From the NCBI GenBank assembly GCA_002700095.1, contig PACL01000064.1, positions 49,990 through 113,989 on the forward strand: a stretch of 64,000 bases of DNA, in the 5' to 3' direction. Both the position numbers and the translations under genes were made by a program. The notes beneath the pieces are model-generated. The model saw only the letters and a list, made by a program, of their open reading frames with translations, was not told the origin of the DNA and did not search any database. This document shows positions 1 to 8,870 of the stretch, piece by piece. The stretch comes from Fulvimarina sp. GTDB taxonomy: Bacteria > Pseudomonadota > Alphaproteobacteria > Rhizobiales > Rhizobiaceae. The stretch's first letter is position 1, and the number at the start of each line of letters is the position of its first letter.

Positions 1-252
1 GCTACGGCACCAAGATCGAGAAGGACATGCCGAGACGCGGATGGACGCGGGAGCAGGTCGAGAGAACCATCAGCGCGCCTCATCGCCAAGCGAGAGGAAG
101 AGACAAGATGGCGGCCCGACGGAACTCAGAACAACGATCCCGCAAGCATCCACTATGATCGGAATGGGAGCTACGTCATTCGGAACGACGTTACGGGGGA
201 CATCGTGCAAGTTTCCAGGCGCGGCGACCCGAATTGGCAGTCATCCCGGTAG
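1..252 (+). pseudogene. C-terminal colicin E5-like RNase domain, frameshifted, 5' end outside the window
   Basis: Read from base 3, the frame gives a start of the domain with GTKIEKDMPRRGWTREQVER, typical of colicin E5-type ribonucleases, which cut tRNA anticodons. That frame hits TGA at 156-158. The rest of the domain is in the +1 frame from about 103: TRW, PDGTQNNDPA, then GSYVIRNDVTGDIVQVS and DPNWQ, ending at TAG 250-252. The two halves join if two bases are missing near 102-107 (GACAAGATGG in place of an expected GACACAAGATGG), which looks like loss of one AC from a short AC run. The upstream part of the gene (delivery and pretoxin regions) is not in the window. It could be an inactivated polymorphic or contact-dependent toxin tip, or an assembly error. 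The family assignment is from memory of the conserved NNDPA, GSYVxRND and TGDIVQ blocks and is fairly firm. Confidence 0.72.
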
Positions 253-258
253 AGCGGT

Positions 259-510
259 ATGCCCATGTCCGACAATGACGCCACTCACGATGTGGCCCGA
301 CAACATGTTCGGGAGTGGCAGCGCCAGGACCGCAAGATACTGGGTATCGAGCGGCTCCTCGTCGACGAAGAGGGCCACGTCACGCCCGATCTCGACGGCA
401 TCGCCGATTTCTCGGACGCCAGCCGCGAGCAATCGCATGTCGCGGCCCGGCGCTTTCTCAAGATGTACGGCTCGGACCCGCACGAGAGGTTCGACTTCGT
501 CGCCGAGTAA
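259..510 (+). CDS. Small acidic protein, putative immunity protein for the E5-like toxin
   Basis: An 83-residue ORF starts 6 bases after the toxin stop; ATG 265 is an alternative start. The product is soluble, without signal peptide or membrane segment, and rich in Asp and Glu (DEEGHVTPDLDGIADFSD in the middle). A small gene directly behind a nuclease toxin domain, in the same direction, is the usual place for its immunity protein, and an acidic protein would suit binding to a basic tRNA-mimicking RNase. The length matches what I recall for colicin E5 immunity (also about 83 residues), but I see no convincing sequence similarity, so the role is inferred from context only. The frame is intact although the toxin is broken. 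It ends 18 bases before the convergent aspS stop. Confidence 0.6.
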   Translation: MPMSDNDATHDVARQHVREWQRQDRKILGIERLLVDEEGHVTPDLDGIADFSDASREQSHVAARRFLKMYGSDPHERFDFVAE

Positions 511-528
511 GGGAAAGACGCCGGAGCC

Positions 529-2322
529 TTACCCCTTCTTCGGCTCCACCGGCGCGACCCGCAGCCCCAGCTCCCGCAGCTGCGCCGGGGATGCCTCCGC
601 CGGTGCCCCCATCAACAGATCGAACGCCTGCTGGTTCATCGGGAAGAGCGCGATCTCGCGCAGGTTCTTCGCGCCGCAGAGCAGCATGACGATGCGGTCG
701 ATGCCGGCGGCCATGCCGCCATGGGGCGGGGCGCCATACTGGAACGCCCGGTAGAGGCCGCCGAAGCGCTCCTCGACGTCGGCGCGCGAATAGCCGGCGA
801 TCTCGAAGGCCTTGACCATCGTCTCCGGCAACTGATTGCGGATGCCGCCCGACGCGATCTCGAAGCCGTTGCAGACGATGTCGTACTGGAACGCCTTGAT
901 CGACAGCGGCTCCTGGTTTTCCAGCGCATCGATCCCACCCTGAGGCATCGAGAACGGGTTGTGGGCGAAGTCGATCGTCTTCTCGTCCTCGTCATATTCG
1001 TAGAACGGAAAGTCGATGATCCAGGCGAGCTCGTAGGCGTCGCGGTCGAGGAGGTTCAGCTCCTCGCCGACGCGGGTGCGCGCGGCGCCTGCGAACTGGA
1101 CGAACTTCTCCGGCCGGCCGGCGACGAAGAAGCAGGCGTCGCCGGCCTCGAGGCCGAGCTGGGTTCGCACCGCCTCGGTGCGCTCCTCGCCGATGTTCTT
1201 GGCCAGCGGCCCGGCGCCGGAGACGGCCCCTGCCTCCTCGCGCCAGAAGATGTAGCCGAGGCCCGGCTGGCCCTCGCCCTGCGCCCAGGCGTTCATCCGG
1301 TCGCAGAAGGCGCGGCTTCCGCCGGTCTTGGCCGGAATCGCCCAGACCTCGACCTTGTCGTCATTGGCGATCATGTTCGCAAAGACCTTGAAGCCCGAGC
1401 CGGCGAAATGCTCGGTGACGGCCTGCATCTCGATCGGGTTGCGCAGGTCGGGCTTGTCGGAGCCGTATTTCCGCATGGATTCCGCATAGGGAATGCGCCG
1501 GAACGTCTCCGACACGCGCTTGCCGTCGGCGAAGGTCGAAAAGACCTCGCGGATCACCGGCTCCATGGTCTGGAAGATGTCTTCCTGCTCGACGAAGCTC
1601 ATCTCGACGTCGAGCTGGTAGAACTCGCCATAGAAGCGGTCGGCGCGCGGATCCTCGTCGCGAAAGCACGGCGCGATCTGGAAGTAGCGGTCGAAGCCCG
1701 ACATCATCAGGAGCTGCTTGTACTGCTGCGGCGCCTGCGGCAGGGCGTAGAACATGCCGTTGTGGAGCCGCGACGGCACCAGGAAGTCGCGCGCCCCCTC
1801 AGGGCTCGAGGCGGTCAGGATCGGCGTCTGGAATTCGGTGAAGGCCGCATCCTGCATCAAGGAGCGGATCTTGGCGATGATCTTCGTGCGCCGCATGATG
1901 TTCTTGTGCAGCGTCTCGCGGCGGAGGTCGAGGAACCGGTACTTCAGCCGGATGTCCTCGGGATAGTCCGGCTCGCCGAACACCGGCAGCGGCAGTTCCT
2001 TGGCCGGCGAGAGCACTTCGATCTCCCGGGCGAAGACCTCGATCGCCCCGGTCGGCAGCTTGGCGTTCACCGTCTCGTCGGAGCGGGCCTTCACCTCGCC
2101 GTCGACGCGGATCACCCATTCGCCACGCACCGTCTCGGCGGCCTTGAAGGCGGGCGAATCGGGATCGACCACCACCTGGGTCAGGCCGTAGTGATCGCGC
2201 AGGTCGATGAACAGAAGCCCGCCATGGTCGCGGATGCGATGCGCCCAACCGGACAGGCGCACGGTCTCGCCGACGTTTTCCTTGGTCAGGGCGGCGCAGC
2301 TGTGGGTGCGGTAGCGATGCAT
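529..2322 (-). CDS. aspS: Aspartate--tRNA ligase
   Basis: Class II aminoacyl-tRNA synthetase of 597 residues that charges tRNA-Asp (in many alphaproteobacteria also tRNA-Asn, not judged here). The N-terminal OB-fold anticodon-binding domain (about 1-110) starts MHRYRTHSC and contains [20 protein letters not shown]. The catalytic core holds [10 protein letters not shown] (class II motif 2), the bacterial GAD insertion in the middle, and the motif 3 region [13 protein letters not shown] near the C-terminus. The frame stays open far upstream, but ATG 2322 is chosen because the family begins with MHRYR(S/T)H and the upstream stretch is low-complexity Arg/Pro/Ala. No close partner gene; the long upstream gap carries a tandem repeat. 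Confidence 0.97.
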   Translation of the reverse strand: MHRYRTHSCAALTKENVGETVRLSGWAHRIRDHGGLLFIDLRDHYGLTQVVVDPDSPAFKAAETVRGEWVIRVDGEVKARSDETVNAKLPTGAIEVFAREIEVLSPAKELPLPVFGEPDYPEDIRLKYRFLDLRRETLHKNIMRRTKIIAKIRSLMQDAAFTEFQTPILTASSPEGARDFLVPSRLHNGMFYALPQAPQQYKQLLMMSGFDRYFQIAPCFRDEDPRADRFYGEFYQLDVEMSFVEQEDIFQTMEPVIREVFSTFADGKRVSETFRRIPYAESMRKYGSDKPDLRNPIEMQAVTEHFAGSGFKVFANMIANDDKVEVWAIPAKTGGSRAFCDRMNAWAQGEGQPGLGYIFWREEAGAVSGAGPLAKNIGEERTEAVRTQLGLEAGDACFFVAGRPEKFVQFAGAARTRVGEELNLLDRDAYELAWIIDFPFYEYDEDEKTIDFAHNPFSMPQGGIDALENQEPLSIKAFQYDIVCNGFEIASGGIRNQLPETMVKAFEIAGYSRADVEERFGGLYRAFQYGAPPHGGMAAGIDRIVMLLCGAKNLREIALFPMNQQAFDLLMGAPAEASPAQLRELGLRVAPVEPKKG

Positions 2323-2702
2323 GGCTTGTCTCGTCGCAGGTTCATGGCGCAGCGCTTCGCCGGGAGACGAAAGCACGCGAAAAACGTCTTGGAACAGGTG
2401 GCGGACAAGCGCATGGCCGTCCTGCGATGTCAAGATCGCGGCGCCCGAGGCAAGCCCTCGTCCCACATCCGGCCGCCTCGCGGCGGCCGGATGGAAGGCG
2501 CATCGGGGCGGCCTGCCTCGCGGCGGCCGCGTGTAAGGCGCATCGGGACGGCTCGCCGGAGGGCTCGCGGCGCGGCCCCGGCCGGCTCGATCGGCGGCAC
2601 GGACCGGCGCGGGCGGAGGATCTGCGAGATCGCCGGACACGGGCGGGGCGATGGCCGTTCAGGCGGCCGCGCCGTGCCCGCTGTGGCAGGTCAGGCGGCA
2701 GG
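2323..2702. other. Intergenic region between aspS and the GGDEF/EAL gene
   Basis: Both neighbours are on the minus strand, so this holds the aspS leader and promoter and the 3' side of the GGDEF/EAL gene. No coding region is convincing. It is very GC-rich and contains a two-copy tandem repeat, listed separately. Confidence 0.6.
2476..2551. repeat. Two-copy tandem repeat, period 40 bp
   Basis: Two 36-base units at 2476-2511 and 2516-2551 share CCTCGCGGCGGCCG at the start and AAGGCGCATCGGG near the end, differing at a handful of positions. Each unit contains a CCGC...GCGG palindrome able to form a small hairpin. It lies about 150 bases upstream of aspS on the minus strand. Confidence 0.6.
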
Positions 2703-5150
2703 TCAGGCGGCCAGCACCGAGTCCATCTTCACCTCGAGATCGGCGGCCCAGCGCCGGGTGATGTCGGCGATGACGCGCGGCAACTCTTCCTTGGGCTGCG
2801 GCGTCGAGAAGAAATAGCCCTGCATCTCGTGGCAGCCTTCGGCCAGAAGCGCCCGCATCTGGTCCTCGGTCTCGATACCCTCCGCGATCACCTGCATCTT
2901 CAGGGACTTCGACAGGCCGATCACCGAGCGCACGATGGCGATGTTCTCGGCCCGCCCCATGTCGCGGACGAAGGACTGGTCGATCTTGATCTTGTTGAAG
3001 GAGAAGCGGCTGAGATAGCCGAGCGAGGAATAGCCGGTGCCGAAGTCGTCCATCGAAACGGTCAGGCCGCGGCTGCGCATCTGCTTGAGGATGTCGAGCA
3101 CGCGGTCGCTCTCGTCGAGGAACAGCGATTCCGTCACCTCGATCTGCAGCCGGCTCGCCGACAGGCCGGAATTCGCCAGCGCCCGGTCGATGTCGGCCAG
3201 AAGCGTATCGCTCTTGAACTGCATGGCCGAGAGATTGACCGAGATGGTCATCGTCTCCGGCCAGCTGGCGGCCTCGGCGCAGGCGGTGTTCAGGCACCAG
3301 ATCCCCAGCCGCTCGATCAGCCCGGCCTCCTCGGCGAGCGGGATGAAGTTGCCCGGCGAGATCATGCCCTTTTCCGGATGGTTCCAGCGCAGCAGCGCCT
3401 CGAAGCCGCTGACACGCTTCTCCGCGATGTCGACGAAGGGTTGGTAGTACAGCTCGAACTCGCCGGCATCGAGGGCCGCCTTGAGGTCGAGCTCCATTTC
3501 GCGGCGCTGCTTCAGCCGCGAGCGCATGGCCGGCTCGAACAGCTGGGAGGCCCCCTTGCCCGAGCGATCCTCCTTGGCCTTGTAGAGCGCGAGGTCGCAA
3601 TTCTGCAGCAGAATGTCGGCACTGACCGGCTCGCCCGCATCGATGCTCGGATCGTGCGCGACGATGCCGACGCTGGCGGTGGCGAAGATCCGTCGCCCGT
3701 CGATCTCGAAAGGCTGCTCGAACGCCTCGAGGATCTTGTCTCCCAAGACCGTCGCGTCCACACCCTTCTTGGACTGCGGCGCGATGACGCCGAACTCGTC
3801 GCCCCCCAGCCGGGCGATGCTGGACTTCGTGTCGATCAGGCCGGCGAGACGTTCGCCGCAGGATTTCAGCAGCGCATCGCCGATCGGATGACCATAGGTG
3901 TCGTTGATCGACTTGAAGTTGCGGATGTCGACGACGATGACGGAGAAGGGCTTCTTGGCGGTCTTCAGGAGCTGGTCGAGCTCCTCGCCGAACTGGCGGC
4001 GATTGGGCAGGTCGGTGAGCTGGTCGTGCCCCGCCAGGAAGTGCAGCCGCTGGGAAATCTGTTCGCGCTCGGTGATGTCCTCGAAGGTGATCAGCAGACC
4101 CTTGCCGGGCATGCCGCGACGCTTGACCTCGAGGATCGTCCCGTCGGGCATGGTCATCTGCAGGCTATCGTTCTCGTTCTCCTTGAGGGCGCTGGTGAGG
4201 GCGGGCTCGGTGAAGAACTTTTTGGCGGGGGTGAGGATGTCGAACTCGCCGAAGCGCTCGTTGAAGACGCCGTTGGTCAAAAGGAGGCGCCGCTGGCCGT
4301 CCAGCATGCAGAGCGCCTGGCTCATATTGTCGAGCGCTGCCTGCAGCTGGCCCTTCTGGGACTCGATCTTGTCGGACAGCATGTTGGTCTTGGCGTCGAG
4401 ATCGGTCTTCAGGAACTGGCAGCGATCCTGCATCTGCGCGAGGGCGACCGTCGCCTCGCGCACCTCCTTCGGCCCCATCGGCTGGATCTTGATGTCTTCC
4501 TCGTCGGCCACCAGCGCCCGAGCCGTCTGGGTGAAGCGCTTGAGGGGCGTCGAGATGGAGCGGATCAGGAAGACGAGAAGGCCGACCATGGCAAGGAGCA
4601 CCGCGCCGAGACCGATCTCGGTCTGCAGCGTCAGGCTGTCGAAGGCACGCTCGGCGACTTCGCCGCGCTCGTCGAGATCGGAGCGGATGAGGCGGACGGC
4701 GGACTGCAGGCCGACGGTCACCTTTTCCAGCTCGCGCACGACAGTCGGCTTGGAGATGGAGGCATAGCCCGTCTCGATCAGGCCCAGCGAATAGACCAGC
4801 CCGCGGAGTGCTGCCTTGGCCTCCGGTGCGATCTCCGTTTCCAGAACCACGGCGACGACCCTGCGGACCTCCACCACGGCGGTGAGCACATCCTCGAGAT
4901 CACGCCCGCCGAGCGCACTGCGCCTTGCGGCCTCGCCCTCCAGCTGGACCTTGCTGTCGATGCCGCTGAGCACGTCGTTCATGTTGACGAGGCTGGTCTG
5001 CAGCTGCGTCAACGGCTCGACACCGACGCCGACGAAGGCGCTCATCTTCTCGATCGAATCGAGCTGGCCGCGATAGGACAGGAAGCCGAAGGCAACCGTC
5101 AGTCCCGCAAACAGCAAACAGCCCAGGATGAGCCTCACCTTGATCGACAT
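2703..5150 (-). CDS. Membrane GGDEF/EAL cyclic-di-GMP turnover protein
   Basis: An 815-residue inner-membrane signalling protein. Membrane segments lie at about 5-25 and 181-200, flanking a helical periplasmic sensor region; a HAMP-like linker (STPLKRFTQTARAL) follows. A PAS domain spans about 270-365, and a GGDEF domain about 370-540 with intact GGDEF at 449-453 (ARLGGDEFGV). The EAL domain runs from about 555 to the end with FEALLRWNHP, the DDFGTGYSSL loop and IAEGIET. Both active-site signatures look complete, so it could make or break down cyclic-di-GMP; no RxxD product-inhibition site precedes GGDEF. The start is placed at MSIKVRLIL because the first membrane segment follows at once. It is separated from aspS by 380 bases and is probably transcribed alone. 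Confidence 0.92.
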   Translation of the reverse strand: MSIKVRLILGCLLFAGLTVAFGFLSYRGQLDSIEKMSAFVGVGVEPLTQLQTSLVNMNDVLSGIDSKVQLEGEAARRSALGGRDLEDVLTAVVEVRRVVAVVLETEIAPEAKAALRGLVYSLGLIETGYASISKPTVVRELEKVTVGLQSAVRLIRSDLDERGEVAERAFDSLTLQTEIGLGAVLLAMVGLLVFLIRSISTPLKRFTQTARALVADEEDIKIQPMGPKEVREATVALAQMQDRCQFLKTDLDAKTNMLSDKIESQKGQLQAALDNMSQALCMLDGQRRLLLTNGVFNERFGEFDILTPAKKFFTEPALTSALKENENDSLQMTMPDGTILEVKRRGMPGKGLLITFEDITEREQISQRLHFLAGHDQLTDLPNRRQFGEELDQLLKTAKKPFSVIVVDIRNFKSINDTYGHPIGDALLKSCGERLAGLIDTKSSIARLGGDEFGVIAPQSKKGVDATVLGDKILEAFEQPFEIDGRRIFATASVGIVAHDPSIDAGEPVSADILLQNCDLALYKAKEDRSGKGASQLFEPAMRSRLKQRREMELDLKAALDAGEFELYYQPFVDIAEKRVSGFEALLRWNHPEKGMISPGNFIPLAEEAGLIERLGIWCLNTACAEAASWPETMTISVNLSAMQFKSDTLLADIDRALANSGLSASRLQIEVTESLFLDESDRVLDILKQMRSRGLTVSMDDFGTGYSSLGYLSRFSFNKIKIDQSFVRDMGRAENIAIVRSVIGLSKSLKMQVIAEGIETEDQMRALLAEGCHEMQGYFFSTPQPKEELPRVIADITRRWAADLEVKMDSVLAA

Positions 5151-5592
5151 GACGCGTCTTTCTCGGCACCAGAACCACGATACTCGGCGTCAGATCGTCC
5201 CGAAGACCTCGCCACTGGCGCACTATGCCGACCCAAAGTTACTCCGCCGTTACGGATTCACGATCACGTGATTCTGGTTCTCCGGACGGATCGCCGCACT
5301 CATCGATGTGGCCCGTTGTTGAGGGGACCGAACAGGGCGAAAGGCATGCGACGTCAAAGGCTTTGCGGCGAGCCATGCTGCCGGCGAGAAGGGTCGCATC
5401 TTCGGCACCTGGGAGCAGACTTGTGCGTATCCAGCAGGCGCCCAGCGCGCCGCCACTCTCGGTCGCCTCTTCCCGCCATCCGGCAGATTTCGGCCGTCCA
5501 GGCGGTGGGGGCCGACGCCCGACCCGGATGGCAGGCGGATCAGGCGGGAGCCGATCCGACGCTCCGCGCAGCGAAGCCGCTCCGCCTGCGCC
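5151..5592. other. Intergenic region, no gene seen
   Basis: The 442 bases between the GGDEF/EAL gene and preA (both minus strand) have no ORF with a plausible ribosome binding site or protein-like composition. The part next to 5150 is less GC-rich and is the likely promoter of the GGDEF/EAL gene. Confidence 0.5.
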
Positions 5593-6936
5593 CTATTCCG
5601 CCGCGTCCGGCAGCGTCACGGGCTCCGGCGCGTGCTGGATCCTCTCCCTGGCCATCGGATTGTTCGGATGAGTGGTCCAGTTGCCGTATTCGTCCGGGAT
5701 CGGTCTTTTCGTCCGCGGATCGGTGCCTGCGATGCGCTCCATGGTGATGCAGTCCTCGACCGGACAGACATTGACGCAGAGATTGCAGCCGACGCATTCC
5801 GCGTCGATCACCTCGAAATGCCGCCTGCCGTCCACCATGCTGGTAATCGCCTGATGCGAGGTGTCCTCGCAGGCGATGTGGCAGCGGCCGCAGGAGATAC
5901 ACTTGTCCTGGTCGATCCGCGCCTTGGTCACGTAGTTGAGGTTGAGATACTGCCAGTCGGTGACGTTGGGCACGGCACGCCCACGAAAATCCTCGATGGT
6001 GGCGTAGCCCTTCTCGTCCATCCAGTCGGACAGGCCGGAGGCCATCTCCTTCACGATCTTGAAGCCGTAGGTCATCGCCGCCGTACAGACCTGGACTGTG
6101 CCGCAGCCGAGGGCGATGAATTCCGCCGCGTCCCGCCAGGTGGTGATACCGCCGATGCCGGAGATCGGCATGCCGCGGGTCTCCGCGTCCCGGGCGATCT
6201 CCGCGACCATGTTGAGGGCCATGGGCTTGACCGCCGGGCCGCACATGCCGCCATGGGAACCCTTGCCGTCGATCGTCGGAGTGGGGGCGAAATTGTCGAG
6301 GTCGATCGACATGATCGCCGAGACCGTATTGATCAGCGAGACGGCGTCGGCGCCGCCCTTCTTCGCGGCCCGGGCCGGATGGCGGATGTCGGTGATGTTC
6401 GGCGTCAGCTTGACGATCACCGGCAGCTTCGAATGCAGCTTGCACCAGCGTGCGACCATCTCGATATATTCCGGCACTTGGCCGACCGCCGAGCCCATGC
6501 CGCGCTCGCTCATTCCGTGCGGGCAGCCGAAATTCAGCTCCACCCCGTCGGCACCGGTCTGTTCGACCAGGCCGAGGATCTTCTGCCAGGGCGCCTCCTC
6601 GCAGGGCACCATGAGCGAGACGATCATCGCCCGGTCCGGCCAGTTCCGCTTGACCCGGGCGATCTCCTCGAGGTTCGTGTCGAGCGCCCGGTCGGTGATC
6701 AGCTCGATGTTGTTGAGGGCGAGCAGCCGCCGGTCCGGCCCCCACATCGCGCCGTAGCGCGGCCCGTTGACGTTGACGACCGGCGGATCCTCACCCAGCG
6801 TCTTCCAGACGACCCCGCCCCAGCCCTGCTCGAAGGCGCGCTGGACGTTGTATTCCTTGTCTGTCGGCGGCGCCGAGGCGAGCCAGAACGGGTTCGGCGA
6901 GGAGACGCCGAGGAAGCTTGTCGTGAGGTCGGCCAT
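5593..6936 (-). CDS. preA: NAD-dependent dihydropyrimidine dehydrogenase subunit PreA
   Basis: A 447-residue cytoplasmic flavoprotein that, with PreT, reduces uracil and thymine to the dihydro forms as the first step of reductive pyrimidine degradation. The first 300 or so residues are a dihydroorotate-dehydrogenase-like FMN barrel (starts MADLTTSFLG, contains NFGCPHG and VIVKLTPNITD). The C-terminus carries two 4Fe-4S motifs, CISCGRCHIAC and CVGCNLCVNVCPVEDC. Length and domain order match the family. preT lies upstream on the same strand, but a hicBA pair on the opposite strand sits in the 557-base gap between them, so any preT-preA transcript must run through antisense DNA. Confidence 0.95.
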   Translation of the reverse strand: MADLTTSFLGVSSPNPFWLASAPPTDKEYNVQRAFEQGWGGVVWKTLGEDPPVVNVNGPRYGAMWGPDRRLLALNNIELITDRALDTNLEEIARVKRNWPDRAMIVSLMVPCEEAPWQKILGLVEQTGADGVELNFGCPHGMSERGMGSAVGQVPEYIEMVARWCKLHSKLPVIVKLTPNITDIRHPARAAKKGGADAVSLINTVSAIMSIDLDNFAPTPTIDGKGSHGGMCGPAVKPMALNMVAEIARDAETRGMPISGIGGITTWRDAAEFIALGCGTVQVCTAAMTYGFKIVKEMASGLSDWMDEKGYATIEDFRGRAVPNVTDWQYLNLNYVTKARIDQDKCISCGRCHIACEDTSHQAITSMVDGRRHFEVIDAECVGCNLCVNVCPVEDCITMERIAGTDPRTKRPIPDEYGNWTTHPNNPMARERIQHAPEPVTLPDAAE

Positions 6937-7003
6937 CGGCGATAGTCCTCTGTCTCAGGGCAGAATTGAATCTTGGGCGGGCTCCGCTCTCGAGCAGAGG
7001 TGA

Positions 7004-7243
7004 GTGACGGACATGGCTGAGGAACGGCGATATACGATCAATCTCTTGCCGCAGCCGGAAGGCGGCTTCACAGTCCTCGTCCCGGCGCTGCCGGAGGTCG
7101 TCACTGAAGGAGACACGCGCGAGGAAGCCCTTGCAAACGCGAAGGAGGCGATCGAGGGCGTTCTGGCAATGTACCGCGAAGAAGGGTGGCAGATCCCGGC
7201 CGACGTCGAGCCACAGCTCGAGCATCTCACGGTCGCAGCCTGA
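7004..7243 (+). CDS. hicB: HicB-family antitoxin
   Basis: A 79-residue protein from GTG 7004 (ATG 7013 is an equally possible start). YTINLLPQPEGGFTVLVPAL followed by EALANAKEAIEG is the partial RNase H-like fold of HicB antitoxins. It is short and I see no clear C-terminal DNA-binding domain. HicB blocks the HicA toxin and often represses the operon. hicA follows 2 bases after the stop, so the order is antitoxin first. The pair lies between preA and preT on the opposite strand to both. Confidence 0.85.
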   Translation: MTDMAEERRYTINLLPQPEGGFTVLVPALPEVVTEGDTREEALANAKEAIEGVLAMYREEGWQIPADVEPQLEHLTVAA

Positions 7244-7245
7244 AC

Positions 7246-7479
7246 TTGGCTCCGAAACTGCCGGTCTGCTCGGGAGCCGAGGTAAAGCGGGCGCTGGAAC
7301 GAAACGGATTTCATCTCGTCAGAGTGAGCGGCAGCCATCACATCATGAGGCGCGACGGCCCGCCAGTGAGGAATGTGACAGTCCCTGTTCATGGCCGGAA
7401 TGCCCTCAAGCGCGCGACGCTGGCGCAGATCCTCAAGCAGACGGGTCTATCGGTCGAGACACTCATCACCAGTCTCTGA
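7246..7479 (+). CDS. hicA: HicA-family mRNA interferase toxin
   Basis: A 77-residue basic protein with the dsRNA-binding-like fold of HicA. LVRVSGSHHIMRR carries the catalytic His of the family, and the C-terminal ILKQTGLSVETLI helix is typical. HicA degrades mRNA when not bound by HicB. No ATG is available at the right place; TTG 7246, two bases after the hicB stop, gives the expected family start (APKLPVCSGAEVKRALE), so a weak start codon probably keeps toxin yield below antitoxin. It ends 14 bases before the convergent preT stop. Confidence 0.85.
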   Translation: MAPKLPVCSGAEVKRALERNGFHLVRVSGSHHIMRRDGPPVRNVTVPVHGRNALKRATLAQILKQTGLSVETLITSL

Positions 7480-7493
7480 GCCAGTCTCTGAAC

Positions 7494-8870
7494 TCACTCC
7501 GCCGCGATCCTGCCCGCCGCCGTCAGCGCCGCATGGATGTCCATCGCCGCGATCTTGCCGTCCTCGACGGCGACGACGGTCAGGTCCTCGCCCTCCGCGA
7601 TGCAGTCGCCGCCGGCCCAGACTCCCTCCAGCGACGTGCGGCGCACGGCATCGACCCGAATGCGGCCACGCTCCAACGCGATTCCCGCTCCTTCGCCGTT
7701 GGTGCCGTCTGCGACGAAACTCTGGCCGATCGCCTTGAACACCTGGTCGGCCTCGATCGTCACGGTCTCGCCGGTGAGCACGAGCCGGCCCGCCTCGATG
7801 CGGGTGCGCTCCATCTCGATGCCGATCACATGGTCGCCCTCTGCCAGGATCCGCTTCGGCTGCAGGTTGAAGCGCAGGTGGACGCCGCGCGTCGCCGCCA
7901 CGTCCTGCTCGTAGAGGCTCGCATTCATCGCGTCGCGTCCCCGGCGATAGGCGAGCGTCACCTCCTCGGCACCGAGAGCCCTCGCCTGCACGGCCGCATC
8001 GATGGCCGTCATGCCGCCGCCGATGACCACCACCCGCCGACCCACGGGAAGCTGCGACAGGTCCGCCGTCTGGCGCAGGTCGGCGATCCAGGCCACCGCA
8101 TCGTGGGAGCCGGCCGACGCCTCGCCTTCGGCACCCAGCGCGTTGACACCGGCAAGGCCGAGCCCGAGGAACACCGCGTCGTAATCCCGGCGCAGCTCCG
8201 CCAGGTGGATATCGCGGCCGAGCGCACGGCCCGTCTGAACGGTGATGCCGCCGATCTTCAGCAGGAAGTCGACTTCCCGCTGCGCGAAGTCGTCTGTCGC
8301 CTTGTAGGCGGCGATGCCATATTCGTTGAGGCCGCCCGGCTTCTCGCGCGCGTCAAAGATCGTCACGTCATGGCCCAGCATGGCGAGCCGGTGCGCCGCG
8401 GAGAGCCCGGCCGGCCCGGCTCCGACGATCGCGACCGTCCGCCCGGTCGGCGCCGCCCGCTGGAAGGGATGGCGTCCCGTCTCCATCATGGCGTCGGTGG
8501 CGTGGCGCTGGAGGAGACCGATCCGCACCGGCTTGCCCTCGGCGACCTCGCGCACGCAGACCTCCTCGCACAAGGTCTCGGTGGGGCAGACCCTCGCGCA
8601 CATGCCGCCGAGAATGTTCGCCGAGAGGATCGTCTTCGCCGCACCGATCGGATTGCCCGCCTGGATCTCGCGGATGAACAGCGGGATGTCGATGGAGGTC
8701 GGGCAGGCGGTCATGCAGGGAGCGTCGTGGCAGAAGTAGCAGCGGTCGGCCTCGACCAGCGCCTCGTGCCGCTCCAGCGCCGGATGGAGGTCGCCGAAGC
8801 CCTGCGCCAGCGCTTCGACGGGCAACCGGCCGGCGGCAATGTCGGGTCGGCGTGGCAGCGGATCGGACAT
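7494..8870 (-). CDS. preT: NAD-dependent dihydropyrimidine dehydrogenase subunit PreT
   Basis: A 458-residue oxidoreductase of the glutamate-synthase small-subunit type that passes electrons from NADH to PreA. The N-terminus binds Fe-S clusters (DRCYFCHDAPCMTACPT and CARVCPTETLCEEVC). FAD binding is marked by VAIVGAGPAGLSAAH near residue 145 and the pyridine nucleotide site by VVVIGGGMTAIDAA near 285. A GD motif near the C-terminus (VWAGGDC) completes the FAD site. The preTA pair is normally adjacent; here hicBA interrupts it. A possible operator lies at 8974-9003. Confidence 0.94.
   Translation of the reverse strand: MSDPLPRRPDIAAGRLPVEALAQGFGDLHPALERHEALVEADRCYFCHDAPCMTACPTSIDIPLFIREIQAGNPIGAAKTILSANILGGMCARVCPTETLCEEVCVREVAEGKPVRIGLLQRHATDAMMETGRHPFQRAAPTGRTVAIVGAGPAGLSAAHRLAMLGHDVTIFDAREKPGGLNEYGIAAYKATDDFAQREVDFLLKIGGITVQTGRALGRDIHLAELRRDYDAVFLGLGLAGVNALGAEGEASAGSHDAVAWIADLRQTADLSQLPVGRRVVVIGGGMTAIDAAVQARALGAEEVTLAYRRGRDAMNASLYEQDVAATRGVHLRFNLQPKRILAEGDHVIGIEMERTRIEAGRLVLTGETVTIEADQVFKAIGQSFVADGTNGEGAGIALERGRIRVDAVRRTSLEGVWAGGDCIAEGEDLTVVAVEDGKIAAMDIHAALTAAGRIAAE

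Noticed and set aside
2476-2551. Possible CRISPR array
   Set aside because: Only two units, with a 4-base spacer and no cas genes; it is a simple tandem repeat.
2427-5747. Long plus-strand frame opposite the GGDEF/EAL gene
   Set aside because: Antisense of a gene with intact GGDEF and EAL motifs; repetitive Leu/Asp/Gly/His composition.
7004-7479. hicBA as part of a larger mobile element
   Set aside because: No integrase, transposase, terminal repeats or target duplication could be seen around it.
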